Shown here piece after piece: positions 1 through 6,718 of a stretch of 13,501 bases of DNA. Within the stretch, counting starts at the first letter, position 1, and each line of letters opens with the position of its first letter. Made by a program: the position numbers and the translations under genes. The notes under the pieces were generated by a model. It saw only the letters and a list, made by a program, of their open reading frames with translations. It was not told the origin of the DNA and ran no database searches. The DNA is from JADKIH01 sp031427625 (GTDB lineage Bacteria; Bacteroidota; Bacteroidia; AKYH767-A; 2013-40CM-41-45), in assembly GCA_031427625.1 (NCBI GenBank), contig JANPNV010000025.1, forward strand, positions 1-13,501, in the 5' to 3' direction.

Positions 1-2
1 AA

Positions 3-512
3 ACAGTTATTCCGGAATTAGAAACGAGAATAAATGAACTGCAAGCGCAGTTAGCGGTTTATCAAAATAAAAAGGATAGTTCGAATTCTCATAAGCCACC
101 ATCCACTGACATTCATACTCCGCAGCGAAACAGGAGTCTTCGTAAAAAGAGCAACAAAAAACCTGGTGGACAAAAGGGTCATGAAGGCAGCACACTCTTA
201 TTTAGTGATCAGGTCGATGAAGTAATTAAATATACTCCTACTCAATGCGGAAAATGCGGGAGGAGTCTTTCATCTGCTGAAGAATCACTTTATGAGCGCA
301 GACCGGTAGTGGATATTCCAATTGTAATCGCTAAGCGAAGCGAACGAGCAATCCGTAATATTAAAGTAAAACAAAAGGTCTCCGGCTTCTTTAAATCTGT
401 TCAGGGCGCAAAGAACTATGTAGTTATTCGATCTTTCATTGACACCGCTACCAAAGCAGGATTGCCGATATTTGCTTCACTGATAAAAATCGCTATCTTG
501 GGAACTGAATAG
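3..512 (+). pseudogene. IS66-family transposase (TnpC-like) remnant, internally deleted, 5' end outside window
   Basis: The frame is open from the window edge and gives 169 residues to a TAG at 510-512. The N-terminal part has a short coiled coil (about residues 4-22), the IS66 hallmark around residues 26-36 (SSNSHKPPSTD), a basic KKPGGQKGHEG stretch (52-62) and half a zinc ribbon (CGKC, 82-85). After DIP (104-106) the sequence jumps to the conserved IS66 C-terminus: SERAIRN (113-119), KVKQKVSG (121-128) and a short helical tail. A full-length IS66 transposase is about 500 residues, so roughly 300 are missing, including the second CxxC pair and the first two acidic residues of the DDE site; the third (the Glu of SERAIRN) is kept. 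The junction lies near 321-340 and the frame is preserved. It cannot be a functional transposase. I could not identify the terminal inverted repeats. Confidence 0.85.
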
Positions 513-534
513 TTACAATTTATTTAATACGGTA

Positions 535-557
535 AATTTTTCAATTTGTGAAAAATT
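535..557. terminator. Perfect 9-bp inverted repeat, possible weak terminator
   Basis: AATTTTTCA (535-543) and TGAAAAATT (549-557) are perfect reverse complements around a 5-base loop, just after the IS66 remnant and before the carbonic-anhydrase-like gene. The stem is AT-rich and no clear U tract follows, so termination would be weak. It could equally be a leftover of the insertion-sequence end. Confidence 0.25.
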
Positions 558-564
558 ATAATAG

Positions 565-572
565 TATATTTG
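565..572 (+). promoter_or_regulatory. Candidate Bacteroidota -7 promoter element for the carbonic-anhydrase-like gene
   Basis: TATATTTG matches the Bacteroidota -7 consensus TAnnTTTG exactly. A TTTG lies upstream at 545-548, but the spacing of 16 is shorter than the usual 19-21, so only the -7 element is convincing. Transcription would start near 578, leaving a leader of about 48 bases before the ATG at 626. Confidence 0.4.
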
Positions 573-625
573 GCATAATTAATTGAATGCTGAAATTTTT
601 TATATAATTACTAAGATAAAACAAA

Positions 626-1168
626 ATGAACAGACTGATCACTGTAAAGGCAGCAGATGACATACTTCCTCAATACCGTAACACCCCTATTGGACTTCTA
701 ATGGAGTACCATAACCTTGACAGGGCATTTGAAAATTACGACAGGGCTCAACTATTAGTTGGCATGTGCATGGACAATAGAAAGCATTTACATATGCCAG
801 ACAATTTTGCATATATCATTCGTTCTGGCGGGGCTAATTTGCGCTATAGTGAGTTTAAAGTTTCCTACGCAATATCGGTCGGACAAATACATCACATTGC
901 ATTAATCGGACATAACAACTGTGGTATGGTAAATTTAATTTCCAGAAAGAAAGAGTTTATTGATGGCTTGGTAGAAAATGCCGGATGGGAAAAAGACAGA
1001 GCAGAAGAGCACTTCCTGCATTTTGCACCTATGTATGAAATTGGAAATGAAATGGACTTTATTTTAAGCGAAACAAAACGGCTTCGACTTAGATATCCAA
1101 AAATTACAATTGCACCGATGCTTTATCTTGTTGAAGACACACAACTTTATTTTATTGCGGAGAATTAA
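626..1168 (+). CDS. Beta-carbonic-anhydrase-like protein
   Basis: This 180-residue protein carries the beta-carbonic anhydrase signature: CMDNR (C48, D50, R52) matches the Cys-x-Asp-x-Arg zinc/dyad motif, IIRSGGAN (64-71) matches the conserved loop after it, and GHNNCGM supplies H96 and C99, the other two zinc ligands. All three zinc ligands and the Asp-Arg dyad are therefore present, so reversible CO2 hydration is chemically plausible. The protein is slightly shorter than typical enzymes (about 200-220) and its C-terminal half is divergent, so another small substrate is possible. It stands alone behind an IS66 remnant and has its own candidate promoter. The start is supported by an A-rich upstream stretch (AAAACAAA) and by the position of the motif in the family. 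A soluble cytoplasmic location is expected; there is no signal peptide. Confidence 0.8.
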   Translation: MNRLITVKAADDILPQYRNTPIGLLMEYHNLDRAFENYDRAQLLVGMCMDNRKHLHMPDNFAYIIRSGGANLRYSEFKVSYAISVGQIHHIALIGHNNCGMVNLISRKKEFIDGLVENAGWEKDRAEEHFLHFAPMYEIGNEMDFILSETKRLRLRYPKITIAPMLYLVEDTQLYFIAEN

Positions 1169-1656
1169 TCCCAGCAAAATATTTTTAAATTTCAGAAACT
1201 CGACTCCCACTTCTTTCAAAAGCCAGTACAATTGTAGGTTAACGATGATTTTACTTTTAAAAATAATAATGTTATACTCAAAAAAGATTATGGGCTTCTA
1301 TTGTATTACATGTTAATTTGTCGAAACAATATTTAATTTTATTGAAAACGCTTATGAAAATGCTACAAGTAATCCATTCAATAATTTATCAAAAATAATT
1401 AAATGGAATTAAAACAAAATGCATAAGCGTAACTTCACAAATTATTTTGAATAAATACGAGAACACCTATTCCGCAAAAAACTAAAAATAAATCTAAAAT
1501 AAATTTTAAGAAACGACTTCTCATATAAAAATTACTTCTGTAAAAATTATCGAAATAAAATAAAACCAAAACACAAATTTGGACAGAGAATTATAATAAT
1601 CAAACGAAAAAGTTAAACTCAAATTCTGTCATTATATTACTCCGGCGAATTATATT
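1169..1656. other. AT-rich intergenic region without a supported gene
   Basis: This stretch of about 490 bases separates converging genes. Short open frames exist but have poor composition and no family resemblance. The only structure seen is the long-loop inverted repeat at 1348-1430, listed separately. Confidence 0.6.
1348..1430. repeat. Inverted repeat, 9-bp arms with 65-base loop
   Basis: ACGCTTATG (1348-1356) and CATAAGCGT (1422-1430) are perfect reverse complements. Each arm borders an AAAATGC/AAAATG segment, and the interior has a weaker complementary pair (AATCCATT near 1371 against AAATGGAATT near 1401). It might fold as a long hairpin between the converging genes or be the ends of a tiny degenerate element. 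In such AT-rich DNA a chance match is also possible. Confidence 0.3.
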
Positions 1657-2484
1657 TCATTTTGAAATAAATGCTGCATCCAAAGTATTCACATCAAAGT
1701 CAGTAACAGGTATGTTATTCATGTGTTGGTAAACGGCACTTACAAAAATCATTTCTGCCGCTGATACGACTGCAAACACAAGAAAAGCAGCAATCGCTCC
1801 CAATGCAATACCCACAAAAAGATTTAATGTACTACCAAGAAAAAATAATGGAACTGCTATCAATAAAATTCCCAATATCCTGATAATACCAAAGCTGAAA
1901 GTAGCACCAATAGACTCTCCCCACTTTTCTTTCATAATCTGAGATGAACGTTTTAATGCTTCAATGGGTCCGACCTTTTCATAGGCAATAACCGGGACGG
2001 CAAAAAAAGTGGCAATAGACCAAACCATACCCAGCAATCCAGAAATTAATTGACCGACTCTACCAAAGTACTCTTCGATTAGTTTAAAAATGAGTCCCAC
2101 AGTGGCTGCAAGAACAGACCATGCCAGGATATCCTTAATCCTACTCATACTAAATGCAATTCCTTTTCCAAGAGTTACTTCTTCTCCCGCGAAGTACAAT
2201 CTCGCACAATGTATCAATCCCATATTAAAAAAGATTATAATAAAATAATTGATAAGATAGAATATGAAAGTAAGTACATAATCACCTGCTGTACTTCTTT
2301 CAACAACATGCCCGGTCTCCCAACCCAATCCTGCAAGAAAAATAATTATAAACGATCCAGTAGTTACAATTAATGCAGCACCGGATATTACCGGAAACAG
2401 TAATAACTGTTTATTTTTTTTGATTACGCCGAAGCCGGCAATCGCCAGTTTCCATCCATTCGAAAGTTTAGTGAAAAATCCCAT
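1657..2484 (-). CDS. DUF6159-like integral membrane protein
   Basis: The 275-residue protein is mostly hydrophobic. Membrane segments are visible at about residues 28-52, 69-92, 118-134, 147-167, 197-217 and 221-250, giving roughly six helices. The opening (GFFTKLSNGWKLA...VIKKNKQLLLFPVISG) and the central SxxIMKEKWGE motif (181-190) resemble the DUF6159 family of uncharacterised membrane proteins, which share the soluble KxxPxxxALKRS-type loop before that motif. No enzymatic residues stand out, so the function is unknown. The ATG at 2482-2484 is preferred because the basic N-terminus and first helix follow directly. The gene is monocistronic: its neighbours are on the other strand, and I found no good promoter match upstream. 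Confidence 0.75.
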   Translation of the reverse strand: MGFFTKLSNGWKLAIAGFGVIKKNKQLLLFPVISGAALIVTTGSFIIIFLAGLGWETGHVVERSTAGDYVLTFIFYLINYFIIIFFNMGLIHCARLYFAGEEVTLGKGIAFSMSRIKDILAWSVLAATVGLIFKLIEEYFGRVGQLISGLLGMVWSIATFFAVPVIAYEKVGPIEALKRSSQIMKEKWGESIGATFSFGIIRILGILLIAVPLFFLGSTLNLFVGIALGAIAAFLVFAVVSAAEMIFVSAVYQHMNNIPVTDFDVNTLDAAFISK

Positions 2485-2808
2485 GGTCTTAGATTTAAAA
2501 TTTAGAAAATTAACGTTAAATGTAAAGTATTCTTTTGTATCAGCAAATACCTTGAATAATTTTCCTGAAAGATTAACGCTTTAATAAAAATTAATAGTAT
2601 GCTTGGATAAATAAAAAACCGAATCCAATCAATATATAAAGTAATTTGTATTAAAAAATATAAAAGACTAAATTTCCATTTATTAAACAATTACTTCTGA
2701 TTAAAAAGTCTTTTGCTGGCTAAGTAATTCTTTTGTTAAATCATTTGCAATGAAACCAAATGAAAATTAATTTCACTCCTTCAGAAAATAATAATAAACT
2801 CTAACAAT
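2485..2808. other. Divergent intergenic region, AT-rich, no gene seen
   Basis: These 324 bases separate the start of the minus-strand membrane protein from the start of the plus-strand secreted protein, so promoters for both should lie here. I found no exact TAnnTTTG element in either direction; TTTTG-rich spots near 2711-2747 are only partial matches. Short open frames on the minus strand look non-coding. Confidence 0.5.
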
Positions 2809-4026
2809 ATGAAAAAACACCTACTTACTGGATTTACATTATTATTTACATTTACTTCAATGGCTCAATGGCAAACGACCAATGGCCCACAAAATTCAGG
2901 AAAAATTTCATCTTTAACGACAAAAAATTCCATTGTTGTCGCCGGAACAGATTCAGGGGGCATTTATAGATCAGCTAATTCCGGAATAAGCTGGGACTCC
3001 AGCAATTCAGGACTTACAAACAGAAGTAATGTTAACTCTCTTGTTGCTGATGCTGCAAATATTTATGCAGGAGTTTGGGACGGTCTAAGCGGACCTGCAG
3101 TTTTTATTTCGCATGATGACGGCTTAAGTTGGAATGCCTCTCCGTTAAATTTCGTCTTTGAATTTTCTCTGGCAATCCGTCCCGGCGTCCTTATTGCAGG
3201 AACCTGGTTTGGAGTTACAGTCTCTAATGACAGCGGTGCAACATGGATTGGAGGCTCGAACGGACTTCCTAGTAATGCCTCTGTCTGTGGACTTGCCTTT
3301 AGCGGCACAAAAATATTTTCGGGTGTTTGCTCAAGCGGATCAGGTGGATTAGGTGTATTCTCATCAACAGATGGAGGAATTAACTGGTCTTCCTTTAACA
3401 ATGGATTTTCCGTCCCGCCTCCTATCAATTCACTTATTGTTTCCGGATCAACGGTTTTTGCTGGAACAACAGGTGAAGGGATTTACACTTCAGCAGATGG
3501 AATACCAAACTGGTCGGCTTCAAACAATGGCTTAACAAATCTAAATGTAAACTGCTTTCTTGACGTATCTGCAGGAATTATAGCAGGGACCGACGGCGGC
3601 GTTTTCTTTACACAGGATAATGGTGTTTCATGGACCGACATAAGCCTTGGACTTTTTACAAATACAAAAATTAACTCAATCACTACCGATGGCATATACA
3701 TATATGTTGGAACTAATACTGAAGTCTGGAAAAGGTTGATCCTGGAAATAACTTCAGGAATCTCAGAAAACAAAACTATTTTAAATGGGCTGAAATTATT
3801 TCCGACACCTACATCAGAATACCTGACAATTCAATTTAATGATCAGCATAAACCTGCAGGTACTGCAACCGTTGACCTGATTAATTCGATTGGGGAAATA
3901 ATTCTTTCCGTCAAGCTTTCTGGCATTGAAAATACGCTTGATATCAAAACTTTGCCTTCAGGCATTTATTCTTGTCGAATTTCTAAAGGAGATGCTATTG
4001 CAATAAGAAAAATTGTAATTTTATAA
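2809..4026 (+). CDS. Secreted Asp-box beta-propeller protein with type IX sorting domain
   Basis: The protein has 405 residues. Residues 1-19 form a signal peptide (basic start, hydrophobic core, SMA then Gln). The body contains six Asp-box-type repeats of the pattern [G/A]-[I/V]-aromatic-x-S-x-D-x-G-x-x-W, at about 51-63, 97-109, 135-147, 182-194, 224-236 and 264-276. Their 38-47 residue spacing is typical of beta-propellers of the BNR/sialidase-like fold. A degenerate seventh blade may lie around 284-308. Residues about 328-405 are a type A T9SS C-terminal sorting domain (LFPTPTSEYLTI near the start, LPSGIYSCRIS near the end), so the protein should cross the outer membrane and be secreted or attached to the cell surface. 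Catalytic sialidase residues are not evident, so binding or adhesion is as likely as enzymatic activity. Confidence 0.85.
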   Translation: MKKHLLTGFTLLFTFTSMAQWQTTNGPQNSGKISSLTTKNSIVVAGTDSGGIYRSANSGISWDSSNSGLTNRSNVNSLVADAANIYAGVWDGLSGPAVFISHDDGLSWNASPLNFVFEFSLAIRPGVLIAGTWFGVTVSNDSGATWIGGSNGLPSNASVCGLAFSGTKIFSGVCSSGSGGLGVFSSTDGGINWSSFNNGFSVPPPINSLIVSGSTVFAGTTGEGIYTSADGIPNWSASNNGLTNLNVNCFLDVSAGIIAGTDGGVFFTQDNGVSWTDISLGLFTNTKINSITTDGIYIYVGTNTEVWKRLILEITSGISENKTILNGLKLFPTPTSEYLTIQFNDQHKPAGTATVDLINSIGEIILSVKLSGIENTLDIKTLPSGIYSCRISKGDAIAIRKIVIL

Positions 4027-4059
4027 TTGAATATTAATCATCGGATAAATTCCAAAATC

Positions 4060-4557
4060 TTGACTACAGAAACTACAACATCTTCTCTTGCTTTAATAAA
4101 TGCACAATTTGAAATGCATACCATGCTTTTCAAAAATGTCACTTTGAATATAAAAAACGAAGACAGAGAAAAGAAAATGAATAATAATACAAACCACATT
4201 GCCTGGATTGTCGGCCATATGGTTAGTACACGATATATGATAGCAAATGTTCTTGGAGCGGAAGACAGGGAGCCATTTCCAGAATTTTTCGGACAAGGCC
4301 AGGGAATACAGAACAATGTAACCTATCCATCCTTACCGGATCTTATAAAAGACTGGGATGCTATTTCTGCAATAATGTTTAAGAAAATAAATTCGATAAC
4401 AGATGCATATTTAGAAACTGAATCCCCATTTCCAACACCTATGGGTTCTACTATGAAAGATTTCTTTGCATTCATCACACATCATGAAGCATACACTATC
4501 GGACAACTTGGAATCTACAGAAGATTTCTTGGATATGATGCGATGAAATACAATTAA
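4060..4557 (+). CDS. DinB-like four-helix-bundle protein, non-ATG start
   Basis: The frame runs from the T9SS gene's stop codon (4024-4026) to TAA at 4555-4557. NHIAWIVGHM and ITHHEAYTIGQLGIYRRFLGY are DinB-superfamily signatures. The family binds a divalent metal through three histidines and includes thiol-dependent S-transferases and many proteins of unknown role. Counting from the TTG at 4027, candidate ligands are H64 and H153, but the third position, usually His before IGQ, is Thr157 here. The first in-frame ATG (4114) would cut helix 1, which begins near LALINAQFE, so a TTG start is likely. I chose TTG at 4060, giving Met-Thr-Thr-Glu; TTG at 4027 is the alternative. The gene follows the secreted-protein gene in the same frame with almost no gap and may share its transcript. 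The substrate is unknown. Confidence 0.65.
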   Translation: MTTETTTSSLALINAQFEMHTMLFKNVTLNIKNEDREKKMNNNTNHIAWIVGHMVSTRYMIANVLGAEDREPFPEFFGQGQGIQNNVTYPSLPDLIKDWDAISAIMFKKINSITDAYLETESPFPTPMGSTMKDFFAFITHHEAYTIGQLGIYRRFLGYDAMKYN

Positions 4558-4560
4558 TAT

Positions 4561-4806
4561 TTTGTCAAGATTATACATTTGAAGAACTCCTCATTTGTTT
4601 TATCTAAGTCAAACGATTTTATATGATTGTGTAAAAATACAAACACCGAAGATAAAACTATTGTTCTTGGCTTTCATGGAAAACATGTTAATTCTTTTTC
4701 AGCTAACATTGAATTAGATGTTGAAAATTTCAACAGAGTAACTTATTGCATTCTTTTATTAGATAAAAACAAAAATGCTGCCGCTCAAAAATTTACGAAA
4801 GATTAA
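4561..4806 (+). pseudogene. Coding-like fragment interrupted by TGA, unrecognised
   Basis: Directly after the DinB-like stop, the same frame reads 21 protein-like codons to a TGA at 4624-4626. It then continues for 59 sense codons (TTG at 4627) to TAA at 4804-4806. The second part has protein-like composition with alternating polar and hydrophobic residues (for example IVLGFHGKHVNSFSANIELD), but it has no ATG. I do not recognise a family. Either a decayed gene or chance open DNA would explain it; TTG initiation at 4627, as in the preceding gene, would give a 59-residue protein. Confidence 0.25.
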
Positions 4807-5280
4807 TTCTTGCTTTATTAACAAAGCACTTCCCAAAACAGTTGCCTGAATTGAGAAGTGCTATGATCAACATACGTAGAACAGAGGGATTTATATTGAA
4901 AATGCTGGGTAGCCAAACGAAGAATAAAAAAAACAATTATGGATAAAAATAAATTAAGGATGATAAGACAACTATAGGTTGTGCGGGAGTTTTTCAGAGT
5001 TGAAAAGAATTTATTATTCATAAATTGAAAGTAAAATTCTAAACCATTTATATAAATAAATTAATCATGATGAAAAGTATGTAAACTCATCATTACTTAT
5101 TTCACATTTTGGCGGGCATTAATTTATATGGGGCAGATGTACCTAATTGATGTATGAAAATTATATCTATATCATACTTCATAGATACAATAACAATTAT
5201 CATTCAGATTTATCAGCATATATGTTTTGAAAATCCATTTTTTACAAATGTCAATTGAATGAATAGAGAAAAATAGAAAT
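4807..5280. other. Intergenic region with small coding-like scraps and an inverted repeat
   Basis: No intact gene is seen. A plus-strand frame is open from about 4767 to TAA at 4944-4946 and ends in a 27-codon ATG frame from 4863 (MINIRRTEGFILKMLG...). A further scrap from the ATG at 4939 is cut by TAG after 12 codons. AGCACTTC (4825-4832) and GAAGTGCT (4855-4862) form a perfect 8-bp inverted repeat with a 22-base loop. From about 5030 to 5280 the DNA is plain AT-rich sequence that should hold the promoter of the OsmC gene, but I found no exact consensus match. Confidence 0.4.
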
Positions 5281-5847
5281 ATGGAATACAAATTTGAAAA
5301 ACCAATAGAAACCTCTATAGGTAAATTAAAGTATCAATGCACTATCGAATGGAGGAACGGAAAAATTATTGCCGACGAGCCAATCACAGAAGGCGGACGA
5401 GATTCAGGACCTGACCCTTACTCTCTCCTACTCTCTTCGCTTGCTTCTTGCACTCTGATTACACTGAGAATGTATATCGACAGGAAAGAATGGGATATTC
5501 CAGAAATAGCCGTGAAGGTTAATATTTATCCCGAAACTGATAAAGAAAACAATGTAACAATTATTGAAAATGACATTTTATTTAACAGCCCTGTTACTGA
5601 TGAACAAAAAGTAAGACTGATGCAAATCGCCAAACATTGTCCGATCTCAAAAATATTAGAGAATGAAATAAGAATTAAAACATTTACACTTCGTACAAGT
5701 GAAACGAAAACAATCAAATATTCAAACGATAAAATTTCCATTTTATGGAAGCCTGAATTATGTCAACATTCAACGCGCTGCTGGAAACTACTTCCGCTTG
5801 TATTTAATCCGAAATTAAAAAAAATGGATCAACCCAGACGGTGCTAG
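5281..5847 (+). CDS. OsmC-family protein fused to divergent 4Fe-4S domain, frameshifted near the 3' end
   Basis: As read, the product has 188 residues. Residues 1-138 are an OsmC/Ohr-type domain with GPDPYSLLLSSLASC containing C57 and AKHCPISKIL containing C120, the two redox-active cysteines of peroxide-reducing OsmC proteins. Residues 146-180 start a small Fe-S domain of the Fer4_19 (YjdI-like) type, WKPELCQHSTRCWKLLPLVF, with C161 and C167. At the A8 run 5817-5824 the frame departs from homology and ends in an unrelated tail (MDQPRRC). Removing one A restores the expected domain end through 5914. The OsmC half would fold without the tail, but the cluster would lose a ligand. The fusion probably couples thiol peroxide or sulfur chemistry to an electron-transfer cluster, which is inference. 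The start at 5281 follows an A-rich leader and matches the domain start. Confidence 0.8.
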   Translation: MEYKFEKPIETSIGKLKYQCTIEWRNGKIIADEPITEGGRDSGPDPYSLLLSSLASCTLITLRMYIDRKEWDIPEIAVKVNIYPETDKENNVTIIENDILFNSPVTDEQKVRLMQIAKHCPISKILENEIRIKTFTLRTSETKTIKYSNDKISILWKPELCQHSTRCWKLLPLVFNPKLKKMDQPRRC

Positions 5848-5914
5848 TCCTGAAGAAATAGAAAATCAAGTTAGAAAGTGTCCTTCAGGAGCATTAACAG
5901 CAATAAAACTTTAA
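5817..5914 (+). pseudogene. Displaced 3' end of the OsmC/4Fe-4S gene after a +1 shift in an A8 run
   Basis: Read in the frame that results from seven rather than eight A residues, the DNA encodes KLKKWINPDGASPEEIEN followed by QVRKCPSGALTAIKL and TAA at 5912-5914. This is the missing end of the Fer4_19-type domain, including the CPSGAL cysteine that normally completes cluster binding. The intact protein would have 210 residues. A homopolymer of eight A residues is a typical site for sequencing error, for a natural phase-changing mutation, or for polymerase slippage that restores some full-length product. Confidence 0.8.
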
Positions 5915-5922
5915 TATTCAAT

Positions 5923-5958
5923 AGCAATCTTCTCAAACCATTTTAGAAAAGAATTGCT
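5923..5958. terminator. Possible hairpin between converging genes
   Basis: AGCAAT (5923-5928) pairs with ATTGCT (5953-5958), and the inner TTCT and AGAA segments can extend the stem imperfectly. It lies between the stop codons of the converging OsmC and PaaY-like genes, where a bidirectional terminator is expected. The stem is weak and has no long U tract. Confidence 0.22.
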
Positions 5959-5983
5959 TCCCGAAAAATGCTTACAGATATTA

Positions 5984-6574
5984 TCATCCTTTTTGTTTCC
6001 AATTTTTATATGTCTCCTGTTGCCTGGATCTATCCTTAGGTATTTCGCGAAGTGGCTCACAGGGCATTAAGCTTTCATACAATTCAGCAGGAAGTTTTTT
6101 ATATAGTTCCGTTCCATTACTCTTCCATTCAATCATATCATCACTCACATCCTTGATAACTTTCGCAGGATTGCCCGCTGCAATTTTACGTTCAGGTATA
6201 ACCATTCCCTCAGGTACGAAACTTAATGCACCCACAATCGAATTATCCCCGACAACAACATTATCCATGATGACTGCATTCATTCCAATCAAAACATTTT
6301 TCCCAATCGTACTTCCATGAATAATTGCTCCATGACCGATGTGCGCATCTTCTTTCAATAAAACAGTTATCCCTGGGAACATATGTATTGTGCAATTCTC
6401 CTGAATATTACAACCATCGCTAATGATAATCTCACCCCAGTCTGCACGTAATGCCGCGCCTGGTCCGACATACACATTTTTTCCAATTATAACATTACCT
6501 GTCACAACAGCATTGGGATGAATGAATGAAGACTCATGGATGACAGGTTTGTAACCGTTGAATTCGTAGATCAT
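5984..6574 (-). CDS. paaY: PaaY-like hexapeptide-repeat protein (gamma-carbonic-anhydrase family thioesterase)
   Basis: The 196-residue protein is a left-handed parallel beta-helix: repeats of the form [I/V]-G-x-x-[V/N] run from about residue 12 to 127. The gamma-carbonic anhydrase metal site is conserved: R43 and D45 in LRADWG, Q58 in NIQEN, and ligands H64, H81 and H86 (CTIHMF and HIGHGAIIHG). The helical C-terminal extension (about 143-196, with KLPAELYESL) distinguishes PaaY from short YrdA-type proteins. PaaY hydrolyses stray ring-hydroxylated CoA esters that would tie up CoA during phenylacetate breakdown. The location downstream of paaH-, paaI- and paaJ-like genes on the same strand supports that role over a plain carbonic anhydrase. 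A 144-base gap with an inverted repeat separates it from the thiolase gene, so expression may be partly independent. Confidence 0.82.
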   Translation of the reverse strand: MIYEFNGYKPVIHESSFIHPNAVVTGNVIIGKNVYVGPGAALRADWGEIIISDGCNIQENCTIHMFPGITVLLKEDAHIGHGAIIHGSTIGKNVLIGMNAVIMDNVVVGDNSIVGALSFVPEGMVIPERKIAAGNPAKVIKDVSDDMIEWKSNGTELYKKLPAELYESLMPCEPLREIPKDRSRQQETYKNWKQKG

Positions 6575-6590
6575 GGTTTTTAGATATGTG

Positions 6591-6716
6591 AATTTGAGAA
6601 TGTGCTAATTTGAAAATGGAATGGCTGCATCATTCAAAAAATTGAATGACATTTTCTGTACGTTGTATTATATAATTTCACATTTAGCGGGAGCAGCTTT
6701 CTCAAATTCTCAAATT
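6591..6716. repeat. Intergenic inverted-repeat element in the paa cluster
   Basis: The left side has two direct copies, AATTTGAGAATG (6591-6602) and AATTTGAAAATG (6607-6618). The right side has the inverse, TTCTCAAATT twice (6699-6708 and 6707-6716), ending just before the thiolase stop. The centre has a perfect 8-bp hairpin, TCATTCAA (6630-6637) and TTGAATGA (6642-6649), with an AAAA loop. The whole could form a long imperfect cruciform or an RNA hairpin in the paaJ-paaY transcript. It resembles a short dispersed palindromic repeat, but only one copy is visible here. Confidence 0.5.
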
Positions 6717-6718
6717 AA

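Noticed and set aside
3063..3428. 121-codon minus-strand open frame within the secreted propeller gene
   Set aside because: Proline-rich shadow of the repeated Asp-box coding sequence; no motifs and no independent start signal.
4024..4626. Reassigned TGA or programmed stop readthrough linking the T9SS, DinB and downstream frames
   Set aside because: Stops are mixed TAA and TGA, radC uses TGA as its true end, and no readthrough signal is seen; the shared frame is probably coincidence.
4818..5021. 67-codon minus-strand frame with a hydrophobic stretch
   Set aside because: The hydrophobic run is what AT-rich DNA yields by chance; no start context or partner gene.
5984..6574. Calling the hexapeptide protein a carbon-fixation gamma-carbonic anhydrase paired with the beta-type gene at 626
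   Set aside because: The C-terminal extension and paa neighbours fit PaaY better, and the two genes are far apart on opposite strands.
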